Source of the DNA: Shewanella chilikensis
Lineage (GTDB): Bacteria > Pseudomonadota > Gammaproteobacteria > Enterobacterales > Shewanellaceae
NCBI RefSeq assembly: GCF_002836945.1
Contig: NZ_NIJM01000041.1
Coordinates: forward strand, 1-38,948
Length of the DNA: 38,948 nt
Reading direction: 5' to 3'
In this document: positions 8,515 to 17,127 of the stretch, in pieces
Layout of the letters: every line of letters starts with the position of its first letter
Position numbering within the stretch: position 1 is the first letter of the stretch
Translations under genes and position numbers: made by a program
The notes under the pieces: model-generated
Database searches by the model: none
Seen by the model: the letters and a program-made list of their open reading frames with translations, nothing else
What the model was told of the DNA's origin: nothing

Positions 8515-8532
8515 TGTAAAGAATTGGTTACA
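8515..8532. promoter_or_regulatory. Strong TyrR box upstream of phhA
   Basis: TGTAAA-GAATTG-GTTACA matches TGTAAA-N6-TTTACA at 11 of 12 positions and keeps the G-N14-C pair needed for TyrR binding. It sits in the phhA/galU divergent intergenic region, 105 bases upstream of phhA, with tyrR in the same cluster. Confidence 0.75.
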
Positions 8533-8690
8533 AAATAGTATTTGGCTCGGTAAGTTCAGTAGCTTACTCTTGCAGCCCAGGCAGGATTTTTTGCAAGTTT
8601 CCAGCAAAATTAGCCCTTTTTGCAAATGGCTTTTCGGTGCCACTGCATTACAATAGGGGCTGATTTATCCCGAGCACCCAAGGTATCTGA

Positions 8691-9608
8691 ATGCCGATAA
8701 AATCGACCACCATCCGCAAGGCGGTAATCCCCGTTGCGGGTCTTGGCACCCGTATGCTGCCGGCCACCAAGGCCATTCCCAAAGAGATGCTGCCGGTAGT
8801 AGATAAACCCTTGATCCAATATGTTGTCAGCGAAGCCATTGCCGCCGGCATCAAGGAAATCGTGCTGGTTACCCACGCCAGTAAAAACTCCATTGAAAAC
8901 CATTTCGATACCAGTTTTGAACTAGAAGCCCAGCTGGAACGGCGGGTAAAGCGGCAACTGCTCAATGAAGTGCAGTCCATCTGCCCGCAAAATGTCACTG
9001 TGATCAGCGTCCGCCAGGCTCAGGCCAAAGGGCTGGGGCACGCCATTCTCTGTGCCCGTCCGGTAGTAGGTGATGAGCCGTTCGCCGTACTGCTGCCGGA
9101 TGTGTTGATAGACGATGCTGCCAGCGATCTTTCCCGCGATAACCTGGCCGAAATGGTCAGCCTGTTCGACCGCACAGGAACCGGGCAGATCATGGTCGAG
9201 GGTGTACCTCACGAGAAGGTAGACCAATACGGAATAGCCGATGTCAACGGTCACGACCTTAAGCCGGGCGAATCCCAACCTCTGCTTAAATTGGTTGAAA
9301 AACCGGATATCGACGAAGCCCCCTCCAACCTGGCTGTAGTGGGTCGCTATGTGCTGCCTGCCGCTATCTGGCCCTTGCTTGGCAAAACCCCAGCCGGTGC
9401 CGGTGATGAAATCCAGCTCACGGATGCCATTGCCATGTTGATGCAAAGCCAGCAGGTCAACGCTTACTATATGCGTGGCAAGAGCCATGACTGCGGCAAC
9501 AAGTTGGGTTATATGCAGGCAACGGTGGAACATGCATTGCGCCACCCCGAGCTTGGATGTGAATTTGCCGCCTATCTGGGCGATTTGATAAAAGGATGTA
9601 AAGCATGA
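8691..9608 (+). CDS. galU: UTP-glucose-1-phosphate uridylyltransferase
   Basis: The protein has 305 residues. It makes UDP-glucose from UTP and glucose-1-phosphate for surface polysaccharide and galactose metabolism. The nucleotide-binding signature [20 protein letters not shown] is near the N-terminus and VEKP follows in the middle. AAGG lies eight bases before the ATG. Its stop overlaps the galE start as ATGA, implying translational coupling and consecutive enzymes (UDP-Glc made, then epimerised). Confidence 0.96.
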   Translation: MPIKSTTIRKAVIPVAGLGTRMLPATKAIPKEMLPVVDKPLIQYVVSEAIAAGIKEIVLVTHASKNSIENHFDTSFELEAQLERRVKRQLLNEVQSICPQNVTVISVRQAQAKGLGHAILCARPVVGDEPFAVLLPDVLIDDAASDLSRDNLAEMVSLFDRTGTGQIMVEGVPHEKVDQYGIADVNGHDLKPGESQPLLKLVEKPDIDEAPSNLAVVGRYVLPAAIWPLLGKTPAGAGDEIQLTDAIAMLMQSQQVNAYYMRGKSHDCGNKLGYMQATVEHALRHPELGCEFAAYLGDLIKGCKA

Positions 9609-10618
9609 CAATTTTGGTCACCGGCGGTGCCGGCTATATTGGCACCCACACACTGGTTGAACTTCTGACCGCGGGCAAAGAGGTTGTAGTAATAGACAAC
9701 CTGAGCAACTCAAGTGTCGAAGCCCTGGCCAGAGTCGAAGAGATCAGCGGCAAGAACGTACTCTTTTATCAAGGTGATATCCTCAACAAGGCATTCCTGC
9801 AGAAAGTCTTCAGCGACCACAGCTTCGAAGCCGTGATTCACTTCGCCGGTCTTAAGGCGGTGGGTGAGTCCGTTGCCCAGCCGCTCAGATATTATGAAAA
9901 CAATGTCACTGGCACCCTTATTCTGTGCCAGGTAATGAAAGAATATGGCGTTCGCAACCTGGTATTCAGCTCATCGGCCACAGTTTACGGCGATCCCGCC
10001 AGTCTGCCGATCACCGAAACTTTTCCTACATCGGCCACCAACCCTTATGGTCAGTCCAAGTTGATGGTGGAACATATTCTGGCGGATCTGGCCGCAGCCG
10101 AACCCAACTGGAACATCGCCCGCTTGCGTTATTTCAACCCGGTCGGCGCCCACAAGAGCGGCCGCATCGGTGAAGATCCCAACGATATCCCCAACAATCT
10201 GATGCCCTTTATCGCCCAGGTTGCAGTCGGCAAGCGCGATAAACTCAGCGTCTTCGGCAATGACTACCCCACGGTAGACGGCACAGGTGTGCGCGACTAT
10301 ATCCACGTAGTTGACCTGGCCATAGGTCACCTCAAGGCTCTGGACAAGCTCGCCACCAATCCAGGTCTGGTCACCTATAATCTGGGAACCGGTCAGGGCT
10401 ACAGCGTACTTGAGATGGTTAAAGCCTTTGAAAAAGCCTGCAAAAAGGCGATCCCCTTTGAGTTTGCCCCACGTCGCCCCGGCGATATCGCCGCCTGTTA
10501 TGCCGACCCTACCCATGCCACCAAAGAACTGGGCTGGAAGGCTGAGCGCAACCTGCAGGATATGGCCGACTCCAGCTGGAACTGGCAATCCAACAATCCT
10601 AACGGTTACAAAGGTTAA
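9605..10618 (+). CDS. galE: UDP-glucose 4-epimerase
   Basis: The protein has 337 residues. It is an extended short-chain dehydrogenase that interconverts UDP-glucose and UDP-galactose with bound NAD. The Rossmann motif [10 protein letters not shown] is at the N-terminus, the catalytic Tyr-Lys pair is in NPYGQSK, and SSSATVYG precedes it. [11 protein letters not shown] is typical of GalE. It overlaps galU by 4 bases and is followed by napF after 2 bases. Confidence 0.96.
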   Translation: MTILVTGGAGYIGTHTLVELLTAGKEVVVIDNLSNSSVEALARVEEISGKNVLFYQGDILNKAFLQKVFSDHSFEAVIHFAGLKAVGESVAQPLRYYENNVTGTLILCQVMKEYGVRNLVFSSSATVYGDPASLPITETFPTSATNPYGQSKLMVEHILADLAAAEPNWNIARLRYFNPVGAHKSGRIGEDPNDIPNNLMPFIAQVAVGKRDKLSVFGNDYPTVDGTGVRDYIHVVDLAIGHLKALDKLATNPGLVTYNLGTGQGYSVLEMVKAFEKACKKAIPFEFAPRRPGDIAACYADPTHATKELGWKAERNLQDMADSSWNWQSNNPNGYKG

Positions 10619-10620
10619 TC

Positions 10621-11100
10621 ATGGATCTGTCCCGCAGACGCCTGTTCAGTCGCCGCAAGAGTGATGTGGTTCGGCCGCCCTGGAGCAAACCGGAAGCGGA
10701 ATTTACCGACGCCTGTACTCGCTGCGGCGCCTGTGTGGATGCCTGCGAGACTCAAGTGTTAATCAAGGGGGATGGTGGCTTTCCGGAGCTTGACTTTCAG
10801 CGCGCCGAATGCAGCTTTTGTCAGGCCTGTGTCACCCACTGTGAACAGCCGGTATTCAGGCCTCTTGGCGAAGCGCCTTGGCGGCTCATTGCCCAATTTG
10901 CCGACAGTTGCCTCGCCCGCCAGGGGATTGTCTGCCAGAGCTGCAAGGATGCCTGCGACGAGCGGGCGATCCGCTTTCCGCCCCTTTTAGGGGCTACCGC
11001 CCTGCCGGTATTGGATGCAGAGCGCTGCAATGGCTGCGGCGCCTGCGTTGCGCCCTGCCCCGCCTCTGCCATCAAGCTACGAGAGCCAAACCCCGACTGA
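10621..11100 (+). CDS. napF: NapF-type ferredoxin (multiple [4Fe-4S] clusters)
   Basis: The protein has 159 residues. It starts MDLSRRRLFSRRK, a NapF-like N-terminus. Cysteine motifs appear in order: CTRCGACVDAC, CSFCQACVTHC, CQSCKDAC and CNGCGACVAPCP, enough for three to four [4Fe-4S] clusters. NapF is a cytoplasmic protein that assists maturation of the periplasmic nitrate reductase NapA. The rest of a nap operon is not in the window; the gene instead follows galE by only 2 bases. The family is clear, but the partner enzyme is not shown by context. Confidence 0.88.
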   Translation: MDLSRRRLFSRRKSDVVRPPWSKPEAEFTDACTRCGACVDACETQVLIKGDGGFPELDFQRAECSFCQACVTHCEQPVFRPLGEAPWRLIAQFADSCLARQGIVCQSCKDACDERAIRFPPLLGATALPVLDAERCNGCGACVAPCPASAIKLREPNPD

Positions 11101-11144
11101 CTCCCATCCGGGAGCCAAAAATCTGACTCCCACAGCGCCAAATA

Positions 11145-11207
11145 TTAGTGGTTTTGTTACTTTGCGATAACAGGTAATATCGAGTTTCCCCTGATAAAAA
11201 CCACTAA
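11145..11207. promoter_or_regulatory. 11-bp inverted repeat upstream of the bactofilin gene
   Basis: TTAGTGGTTTT (11145-11155) and AAAACCACTAA (11197-11207) are exact complements 41 bases apart. The right arm ends 8 bases before the ATG, where a clear Shine-Dalgarno is lacking. It could be an operator or an mRNA stem over the start. Confidence 0.35.
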
Positions 11208-11215
11208 AAAGTACT

Positions 11216-11620
11216 ATGTTTGGTAAAAATAAAAAAACGGCAGGGCTCACCTATATTGCCCAGGGCAGCAAGATTACCGGCGAAAGCCACTTCGATGATG
11301 AGACCCTAATCGGCGGCGCTATATATGGAAAGGTAACAGCTGAAAATAAGCTGATCATAGAAGCCAATGGCCTGGTTGATGGCGAACTTAACTGCCAAGA
11401 ACTCAAGGTATCAGGGGTATTTCGCGGTAAACTCCATTGTGAAAAATTGACTATCTGCGGTACCGGCACGGTCGAGGGAGAAGTCGCCAGTAAGTCGATG
11501 GAGATCTTCGAAGGTGGTCAATTTATCGGTATCAGAGTCAAAGATGAGGTTAACTTGCTTAAAGAGCTTGGCGATGATAATCCCCCTATGACTGAACTTA
11601 AGCTCCAAGCTCAAGAGTAG
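11216..11620 (+). CDS. Bactofilin (polymer-forming cytoskeletal protein)
   Basis: The protein has 134 residues. The central 90 residues are the bactofilin beta-helix, seen as short repeats rich in glycine and hydrophobics: IGGAIYGKVTAENKLIIEAN, VDGELNC, VSGVFRGKLHC, GTGTVEGEV and MEIFEGG. Bactofilins self-assemble into filaments without nucleotide and position cell-envelope functions. The short basic N-terminus (MFGKNKKTAG) could contact membrane or partners. No clear ribosome site is present, and an inverted repeat overlaps the leader. The adjacent LysR gene follows in the same direction after 145 bases. Confidence 0.88.
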   Translation: MFGKNKKTAGLTYIAQGSKITGESHFDDETLIGGAIYGKVTAENKLIIEANGLVDGELNCQELKVSGVFRGKLHCEKLTICGTGTVEGEVASKSMEIFEGGQFIGIRVKDEVNLLKELGDDNPPMTELKLQAQE

Positions 11621-11765
11621 TGATCAAAAAAGCACACAAACATGACTTTTATCACATTTTAATCACAATAAATTCGAAAAGCGCACTGAATTGTGCTCAG
11701 TCACAGTAATCATATTTGTGCTGGTCTAGCATCTATCTCCAAAGAGGTATAAATCCATAGGATGG

Positions 11766-12746
11766 ATGCTAATGTCGAGTCGATTATTGAAACAGCTGTG
11801 TGAGCTGGATATCTTTACCCTCATGGTGTTCAAGAACATCTATGAAACAGGGCACGCCAACTGTACAGCGCGAGAATTGGCAGTGTCTGCCCCTAAAATA
11901 AGCCGCTGCCTGGCGGCACTGAGATTAGCCTTTGACGACGAGCTTTTCTATCGCCGTCAGCAACAACTCAAGCCTACACCTCTGGCGGAGAATCTATACC
12001 AACCGGTTTGCGATTTCATCCACTCAGTGCACCGTCTGGAACAACAAGTTCATCAGAGCCGTCTGCCCTCGAGCGATATCTGTATTCATGTAGCCGTAGC
12101 GCATGGGTTACTTTCCTCGCTGGCGATGAAACTGGGACAGACGAACATTCAACAGCAGTTGGGCCAGATCAGACTCTATCCCTGGCAAGATGATTCAGCA
12201 GAAAAAATTCACCGCGGGCAACTGGACTTGGGGGTCTGCCTGGAGCACCCCGAACAGCTGGATCTCATTCTGAGTTCGCTCGGGCAAACCATGGGGGTAT
12301 GTGTTGTCAGCCGCGAAGATCATCCCCTGTGGCAAAGATCGCCGGCCATCACCCTCGAAGATATCAGCCAATATACTTTCGTTTACTTGACCATCAAGGG
12401 CTTCAACGAGCGCATGGATCCCATGGAGCTCTTCTGTCAGCAGGAAGGCATTCCCCTATCCCAGGTGCACGCCGTACACGACAGGGAAGAATGGCATGCT
12501 CATCTGTTGACCATGGGCAGTGTAGCCTTCAGCACCCCCAATGAAATGGCGCTTATTGAAGGCATGCCTGGCTTGAGAGTGCAACATCTGCCGGAAACCG
12601 AAGTAACTAAACTCCACCGAGCATTTTCGCTGCCAAGCTACTCCTTGGTGGAAAAGGCCCCCAGCTATCGCCGTTATTCCGAACAACAAAGAAAACTGTT
12701 GCTGAGCCTGGTCACTCAAGAACTTTACCCCAAGGCTGAATATTGA
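11766..12746 (+). CDS. LysR-family transcriptional regulator
   Basis: The protein has 326 residues. The N-terminal winged helix-turn-helix covers about residues 12-70 (FTLMVFKNIYETGHANCTAR, then SAPKISRCLAALR and DELFYRR). The remainder matches a LysR-type effector-binding domain (LDLGVCLEHPEQLDLIL, YTFVYLTIKGFNERMD). The effector is unknown. It is upstream of, and in the same orientation as, the decaheme cytochrome gene, which is a possible target. Confidence 0.88.
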   Translation: MLMSSRLLKQLCELDIFTLMVFKNIYETGHANCTARELAVSAPKISRCLAALRLAFDDELFYRRQQQLKPTPLAENLYQPVCDFIHSVHRLEQQVHQSRLPSSDICIHVAVAHGLLSSLAMKLGQTNIQQQLGQIRLYPWQDDSAEKIHRGQLDLGVCLEHPEQLDLILSSLGQTMGVCVVSREDHPLWQRSPAITLEDISQYTFVYLTIKGFNERMDPMELFCQQEGIPLSQVHAVHDREEWHAHLLTMGSVAFSTPNEMALIEGMPGLRVQHLPETEVTKLHRAFSLPSYSLVEKAPSYRRYSEQQRKLLLSLVTQELYPKAEY

Positions 12747-12866
12747 GAACTGATTGATTCCGGCTCATTACCTGGCATCTTTGCTACCTTCAGAATCAGC
12801 CCATTCTCCCATTTGTCCAAAACTATCTGCTACTTATAGCCAACTTCCGCTGGTAACTCTGTGCAT

Positions 12867-12895
12867 TCGGTAATTTCAAAAACTGAAATTACCGA
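12867..12895. repeat. 12-bp-arm palindrome between the LysR and cytochrome genes
   Basis: CGGTAATTTCA (12868-12878) and TGAAATTACCG (12884-12894) pair perfectly around loop AAAAC, with one further T-A pair outside. No T-run follows, so it is a poor intrinsic terminator. It could be an operator or a repeat, 140 bases before the cytochrome start. Confidence 0.5.
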
Positions 12896-13034
12896 TTTCG
12901 CTACCCGCCATTTCTTTATCAATTTATTAACTCGCATTTCACAAATAAAACAATAAATCAAAACTACTACTTTAGATGTATGTATATTCAAATAACTGCA
13001 AAGGCAGTACCCATAATTTGAATAAAGGGACGCT

Positions 13035-15302
13035 ATGATGAAAAAACACAATAAGTCATTACTGGCGCTGGCTCTGACCAGTCTATTGTGCCTTACCGCA
13101 TGCGGGGACGGTGAGGACGGAAAAGACGGAGCCCCCGGTGAACCTGGTATACCAGGCGAACCCGGACAGCCAGGTGCCCCCGCAGGTTCAAGTACTTCCA
13201 CCATTATCAGTGCCGGCGATGTCAGTTTCGAGATAGTGCCGGCCGACAACACGCTGGCAGGCGGCGAAACCTTCGCCCTCAAGTTCAAGGCTTCGGCCAC
13301 CAACAGCTCAGGGGAGCGAGTCCCTCTGACTGGCCTGGATCAGGTCGCCCTCTACTCTATTACCGCCATGAGCAATGACTCGGGCAGCGGTGCACCGCTG
13401 CAATGGGTCAATAATGCCACGGCTCAGGAACTGGGCAGCTCCATGTATTGCACCCTGGATGGCACCTATAGCTCCAGAGGTCAGACTGGCGATGCCTGTC
13501 TCCTGGTTGAAGATCCGGCCGAGCCAGGTACCTATACCGGCACTTGGGCACATGACGGGGTCGCCCCCATTATGAATGCCAACGACAACCTCAGCGCACC
13601 TCATCGCCTGTTCCTGCGCGCCTATAACCTCAAGGATGCCAGTGGCACAGCCATAGCAGACAAGGTGCTCTCTACGCCGCTGGATTATATTCCGGCATCC
13701 GGCGAACTGGTTGAAGCCACAGGTAAAGACACGGTAACAGATGCCGCCTGTATTGCCTGCCACAGTGAAGTCGAAGGCCGCATCGCCAAGATAAACGCGC
13801 ACCACAACTACCAAAGCACAGAGAAATGCGTTGCCTGCCACAACCCGGCTCTGGTACCGAACGAAGCCCAAAAAGCCGAAGGTTGGGTATTTGATTTCGG
13901 TCCCATGGTTCACAGGCTGCATGCCGGCCATCACATCGCTGGCTTCCTCTCAGGTGAAGCCAAAGAGTACTTCGGTGAAATCGGCTTCCCGGCAGAAATT
14001 AACAACTGTGCCAGTTGCCACAACAACGGTGACTCCTGGAACGCCAATATCTACCGTGAAGCCTGTGTCGGTTGCCATATCAATGTCAACTTTGAAACCG
14101 GCGCCGGCCACTCAGACTTCAACCTGGCCCAGACAGATGACAGCCAATGTCAGTCCTGTCATGGCAGCGGAGCACTCAGCCCTATGCAAGCTCACAAAGT
14201 GGGTAAACGGGCTGAATATGCCGAGCTGTTGACCGTTGAATTCACCTCTGCCACGGCTGTAGCTTCTACCACAGCCGGCAATAAACTAGTCACCATCACA
14301 GCCAATGTCAGCTTCAATGGTCAACCACTGACAGATGCAGCTCAACTGGCGGTGCTCAATAAAGACGCTACTTTGATAGGCAATGTGGATACCAGAGGCG
14401 AAGTCACCCGCTGGGGCAGCAGGCCCGGTCTAGCCAGCGGCAACGCCGTCAATGGCGTGCTGACCCTGACTGCTGATGTACCGGAAGCTCAGGCGATGGG
14501 CACCATTTACGTCGGTACCGAGGCTAACTTCTGTGTCGATAACTCAGGTAAGATAGCCGCCTGTGCCGAAGGCATGCCATTCGATGCCGTCAATCCGATT
14601 GGCGCCACTTCAAGCGTTAAGTTCTATAACCTTGATGGTGGTGATGCTGTCACAGCCCGCTTTGCCATTGCAGAACGGATGAGCGCCAGCGAAGCCAAGT
14701 GTAATGCCTGTCACGGCACCCTGGACTATATCAAGGGTACCCGCCACGGCACCTACACCTTCGATCAGTGTATGGACTGCCACAACAACAGCTATGATGG
14801 CTCCTATCACGGCACCTCCGAGTACAATACAGGTAATCTGGATGCCGATGGCAATCCTATATTTGCCGAAGTCCCCGGACTCCTGTATGCCAACCGGGAT
14901 CTGATGACAGTTGCCCACCGCTTCCACAGTGGTAACTGGGGTGAAGCCGCCATCTTCCGTGACGCTTCAGGCGAGCTGCATGGCTACCCTGCAGTGGAAA
15001 CCGAGTGTACCGCCTGCCACAAAGACGACACACCGCTGTTCGCCGCCGACGGAGGTCTGACATCCGCCAAGCGTGGGATCAAGATTTCAGCAACCGAGTA
15101 TATCTCCCCGGTTGCCGAATCCTGCCGTACCTGTCACGCTCACTCTGATGCGGCCGCTCTGGCCCACTTCAAGAGTAATGGTGCCTTAGTTGCCGGTGAT
15201 GCTGCCACAGACGCCAACCTACCGGTTGAGTCCTGTGCCACCTGTCACGCCGAAGGAAAGACCTATGGCGTAGATAAGGTACACGCAGGGGGTGCTCACT
15301 AG
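13035..15302 (+). CDS. OmcA/MtrC-family decaheme c-type cytochrome, outer-membrane lipoprotein
   Basis: The protein has 755 residues. A lipoprotein signal with lipobox LTAC (Cys23) is followed by eight Gly-X-Y collagen-like triplets (residues 26-49). Ten CxxCH haem sites are present: CIACH, CVACH, CASCH, CVGCH and CQSCH in the middle (about 13,745-14,163), then CNACH, CMDCH, CTACH, CRTCH and CATCH at the C-terminal part (about 14,698-15,247). Two five-haem blocks alternating with beta-rich domains is the MtrC/OmcA plan of cell-surface cytochromes that pass electrons to minerals, flavins or other external acceptors. No mtrA- or mtrB-like gene is nearby, so this looks like a stand-alone terminal reductase. 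ATG-ATG starts at 13,035/13,038 follow AAAGGGA. Confidence 0.95.
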   Translation: MMKKHNKSLLALALTSLLCLTACGDGEDGKDGAPGEPGIPGEPGQPGAPAGSSTSTIISAGDVSFEIVPADNTLAGGETFALKFKASATNSSGERVPLTGLDQVALYSITAMSNDSGSGAPLQWVNNATAQELGSSMYCTLDGTYSSRGQTGDACLLVEDPAEPGTYTGTWAHDGVAPIMNANDNLSAPHRLFLRAYNLKDASGTAIADKVLSTPLDYIPASGELVEATGKDTVTDAACIACHSEVEGRIAKINAHHNYQSTEKCVACHNPALVPNEAQKAEGWVFDFGPMVHRLHAGHHIAGFLSGEAKEYFGEIGFPAEINNCASCHNNGDSWNANIYREACVGCHINVNFETGAGHSDFNLAQTDDSQCQSCHGSGALSPMQAHKVGKRAEYAELLTVEFTSATAVASTTAGNKLVTITANVSFNGQPLTDAAQLAVLNKDATLIGNVDTRGEVTRWGSRPGLASGNAVNGVLTLTADVPEAQAMGTIYVGTEANFCVDNSGKIAACAEGMPFDAVNPIGATSSVKFYNLDGGDAVTARFAIAERMSASEAKCNACHGTLDYIKGTRHGTYTFDQCMDCHNNSYDGSYHGTSEYNTGNLDADGNPIFAEVPGLLYANRDLMTVAHRFHSGNWGEAAIFRDASGELHGYPAVETECTACHKDDTPLFAADGGLTSAKRGIKISATEYISPVAESCRTCHAHSDAAALAHFKSNGALVAGDAATDANLPVESCATCHAEGKTYGVDKVHAGGAH
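13110..13181 (+). repeat. Collagen-like Gly-X-Y coding repeat in the decaheme cytochrome
   Basis: Eight consecutive triplets (GED GKD GAP GEP GIP GEP GQP GAP) directly follow the lipidated cysteine. They probably form a flexible or rod-like spacer between membrane anchor and haem domains. Confidence 0.8.
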
Positions 15303-15355
15303 TACCGTACCTTGAGGGCTGTCCCTGCAAGGCCCTCCCTCAACTCTGCAACAAC

Positions 15356-15379
15356 AAGGGGACCCAACCGGGTCCCCTT
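15356..15379 (+). terminator. Rho-independent terminator after the decaheme cytochrome
   Basis: AAGGGGACCC and GGGTCCCCTT form a perfect 10-bp stem with loop AACC, followed by GCCTTTTC. It lies 54 bases past the cytochrome stop and faces the minus-strand DUF2982 gene. Confidence 0.85.
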
Positions 15380-15408
15380 GCCTTTTCTCAACTTACTTAA
15401 GCCATAAC

Positions 15409-16083
15409 TTACAACTCAGTAGCCGACACCCTCTGCTGCCACAGCTGTCGCAGTTTATGGACAAAGCTCTCCGGCGGTTGATCCAATGCATCCACGGGAA
15501 TATAGAGGTGATACCCCAAGTACTTGTCCAGCGTCAGGCAGCGGCGACCAAACATGGCCAATACACCTCGGTAGCGTTCATTATTGACCGTCAGGGGTTC
15601 AAACTCGGCGCTGAGTGCCGCTTCCAGTGTTTGCAGTTCTTCATCCTGGGCAGCAGCTGTCATCAGCAAGGGCCGCTGCTCCGACAAGAGCCCGGTCGCT
15701 AACCTCGGGGAAATGGCATCCAGTAATGGGTTGATACGTTTGAGCTTGAGCCCTATATAGGGCAACGTCAGTTGCTCCATACCTTGGGTGACTCTGGGCT
15801 GATCCAGCCGCTGAATATTATCCCAAGCCACAAACAAGCTACCGCGGCGATGGAAGAACCTCAGCCCTTCGGCGCTGAATTCAAGACTGACATGGGGCTC
15901 GAGCTGCTTGGCAATACCCAGCACCAAAGACACGGCCCCCAGGGCAAAACACGCGATTCCAGGGGCAAACATCCAGGGCCAACCGATAAACAACACCAAC
16001 CCCAGGACTATGCCCAGCCCTCCAGCCAGAGTCAATGTAATGCCATTGCGCTTGCTGCCCGGCTTTATAGTGATAGTTTCCAT
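15409..16083 (-). CDS. DUF2982-type membrane protein
   Basis: The protein has 224 residues. Two transmembrane helices lie near the N-terminus (about residues 15-35 and 38-58: LTLAGGLGIVLGLVLFIGWP and FAPGIACFALGAVSLVLGIA). A soluble domain of about 165 residues follows, with a PH-like beginning (VSLEFSAEGLRFFHRRGSLF). It resembles the DUF2982 family found in marine gammaproteobacteria; the function is unknown. It is the last gene of a minus-strand run after the elyC-like gene, 68 bases away. Confidence 0.7.
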   Translation of the reverse strand: METITIKPGSKRNGITLTLAGGLGIVLGLVLFIGWPWMFAPGIACFALGAVSLVLGIAKQLEPHVSLEFSAEGLRFFHRRGSLFVAWDNIQRLDQPRVTQGMEQLTLPYIGLKLKRINPLLDAISPRLATGLLSEQRPLLMTAAAQDEELQTLEAALSAEFEPLTVNNERYRGVLAMFGRRCLTLDKYLGYHLYIPVDALDQPPESFVHKLRQLWQQRVSATEL

Positions 16084-16151
16084 AACGCTTTCGCTCTATT
16101 ATCAGCGGCTTGTCAGCCGTTTATTCATTTCATGACCAGGGTTCAGAACCA

Positions 16152-16964
16152 TTAGCGGCCGGTAACAGTCAACCAGGCCAATCCCAGGTATTCGTGCAGC
16201 GCCTTTTGTGAATCATCCAGATTGGATGTGCTCAGGCGCCACCAGTGATCGCGCCTAAGCAGAAAACCGGTCGGTGCCGCCTGAGGTTCAAGCCCGGTCG
16301 AACGGAATATTCGCATCGCCCTTGGCATATGGCTGGCAGAAGTGACCAGGATCAGTTGTCTGCCACCCAAGGCATCTATCCCTTTATCATCAGTGCCAGC
16401 ACCGAAGGTCTGCCGCAACGCCTGGGCTTCCTCTATGGTATCGCGGGCCGACTCCAGCATCAGAATTCGCGATGGCTCGGCCCCCAACTCGATGGCAGCC
16501 TCGGCCATTCGCCGGGCATGACTCTGCTGCTCAAGACCGCCGTTCCAGCCACTGACCGCCAACAGGCAATCTTTGCTGTTGGCGGCCTTGAGCTGCGCCA
16601 CCCCTTCACTGAGACGCTCAAGCGCCGTTGCCGACAACATATGTCGCGCGAGTCCGCCAACCTGATCATCATGGCCAGACCCCAGTACCATCACCACACA
16701 GGAGCGCGCCGGCGCAGCGGTATAAAGTGGATACTGACGCTCAAGCCCCGCAAGCAAAGTGCTGCTGCCGATAGAGCTGGAAAGCAGCAGCAACCAAGTT
16801 ATGGCAAAAACCATCAGAGCGCGCGCTACTCCCGGCCTGCGACGGATATAAAAACAGGCCAATAGCAGAGTGACCAAGGTTAGCGGGATGGGCATAAAGA
16901 ATTGAGATAAGATTTTTTTCAGCCAGAACACGCTTGATATCCGAAGGTTGGCAAAAGTAGCCAT
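16152..16964 (-). CDS. elyC: ElyC/SanA/YdcF-type DUF218 envelope protein
   Basis: The protein has 270 residues from the ATG at 16,964. Two N-terminal membrane helices precede a periplasmic DUF218 domain (VVMVLGSGHDD, then SGWNGGLEQQSHARRMAEAA, LILVTSASHMPRAMRIF). E. coli ElyC affects peptidoglycan and enterobacterial common antigen lipid-carrier metabolism. The E. coli protein starts MLFTLKKV, which aligns with VFWLKKIL here, so the real start may be the GTG at 16,931 (258-259 residues); neither start has a strong ribosome site. It lies downstream of mak. Confidence 0.8.
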   Translation of the reverse strand: MATFANLRISSVFWLKKILSQFFMPIPLTLVTLLLACFYIRRRPGVARALMVFAITWLLLLSSSIGSSTLLAGLERQYPLYTAAPARSCVVMVLGSGHDDQVGGLARHMLSATALERLSEGVAQLKAANSKDCLLAVSGWNGGLEQQSHARRMAEAAIELGAEPSRILMLESARDTIEEAQALRQTFGAGTDDKGIDALGGRQLILVTSASHMPRAMRIFRSTGLEPQAAPTGFLLRRDHWWRLSTSNLDDSQKALHEYLGLAWLTVTGR

Positions 16965-17055
16965 AGCTTACAGAAGCCTTACCCGACTGACCAGTGATTG
17001 GCGAAGGGCTATGGACTCGCTTGCCCCAATACATGTTCGAACGCTTTTCCCTTTT

Positions 17056-17091
17056 GTCTAAAGTGCCTAGAGTGTCTAAAGTACCTAAGTC
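17056..17091. repeat. Four 9-bp tandem repeats between mak and the elyC-like gene
   Basis: The units GTCTAAAGT, GCCTAGAGT, GTCTAAAGT and ACCTAAGTC follow without gaps in a non-coding stretch. On the minus strand this lies between the mak stop (17,128) and the elyC-like start. Confidence 0.7.
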
Positions 17092-17127
17092 GAATATCAG
17101 TAACACGGCCCGGGCGCCTTGCCAAAC

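Noticed and set aside
8407..8643. A 78-residue minus-strand frame just upstream of phhA
   Set aside because: It covers the TyrR box and regulatory region and resembles no protein.
11692..11705. TGTGC-TCAG-TCACA, similar to a CRP site, upstream of the LysR gene
   Set aside because: The half-sites are 4 bases apart rather than 6, so CRP could not bind in the normal way.
12830..13303. A minus-strand frame with Pro/Gly-rich repeats opposite the cytochrome start
   Set aside because: It is the mirror of the collagen-like coding repeat of the cytochrome and has no support as a gene.
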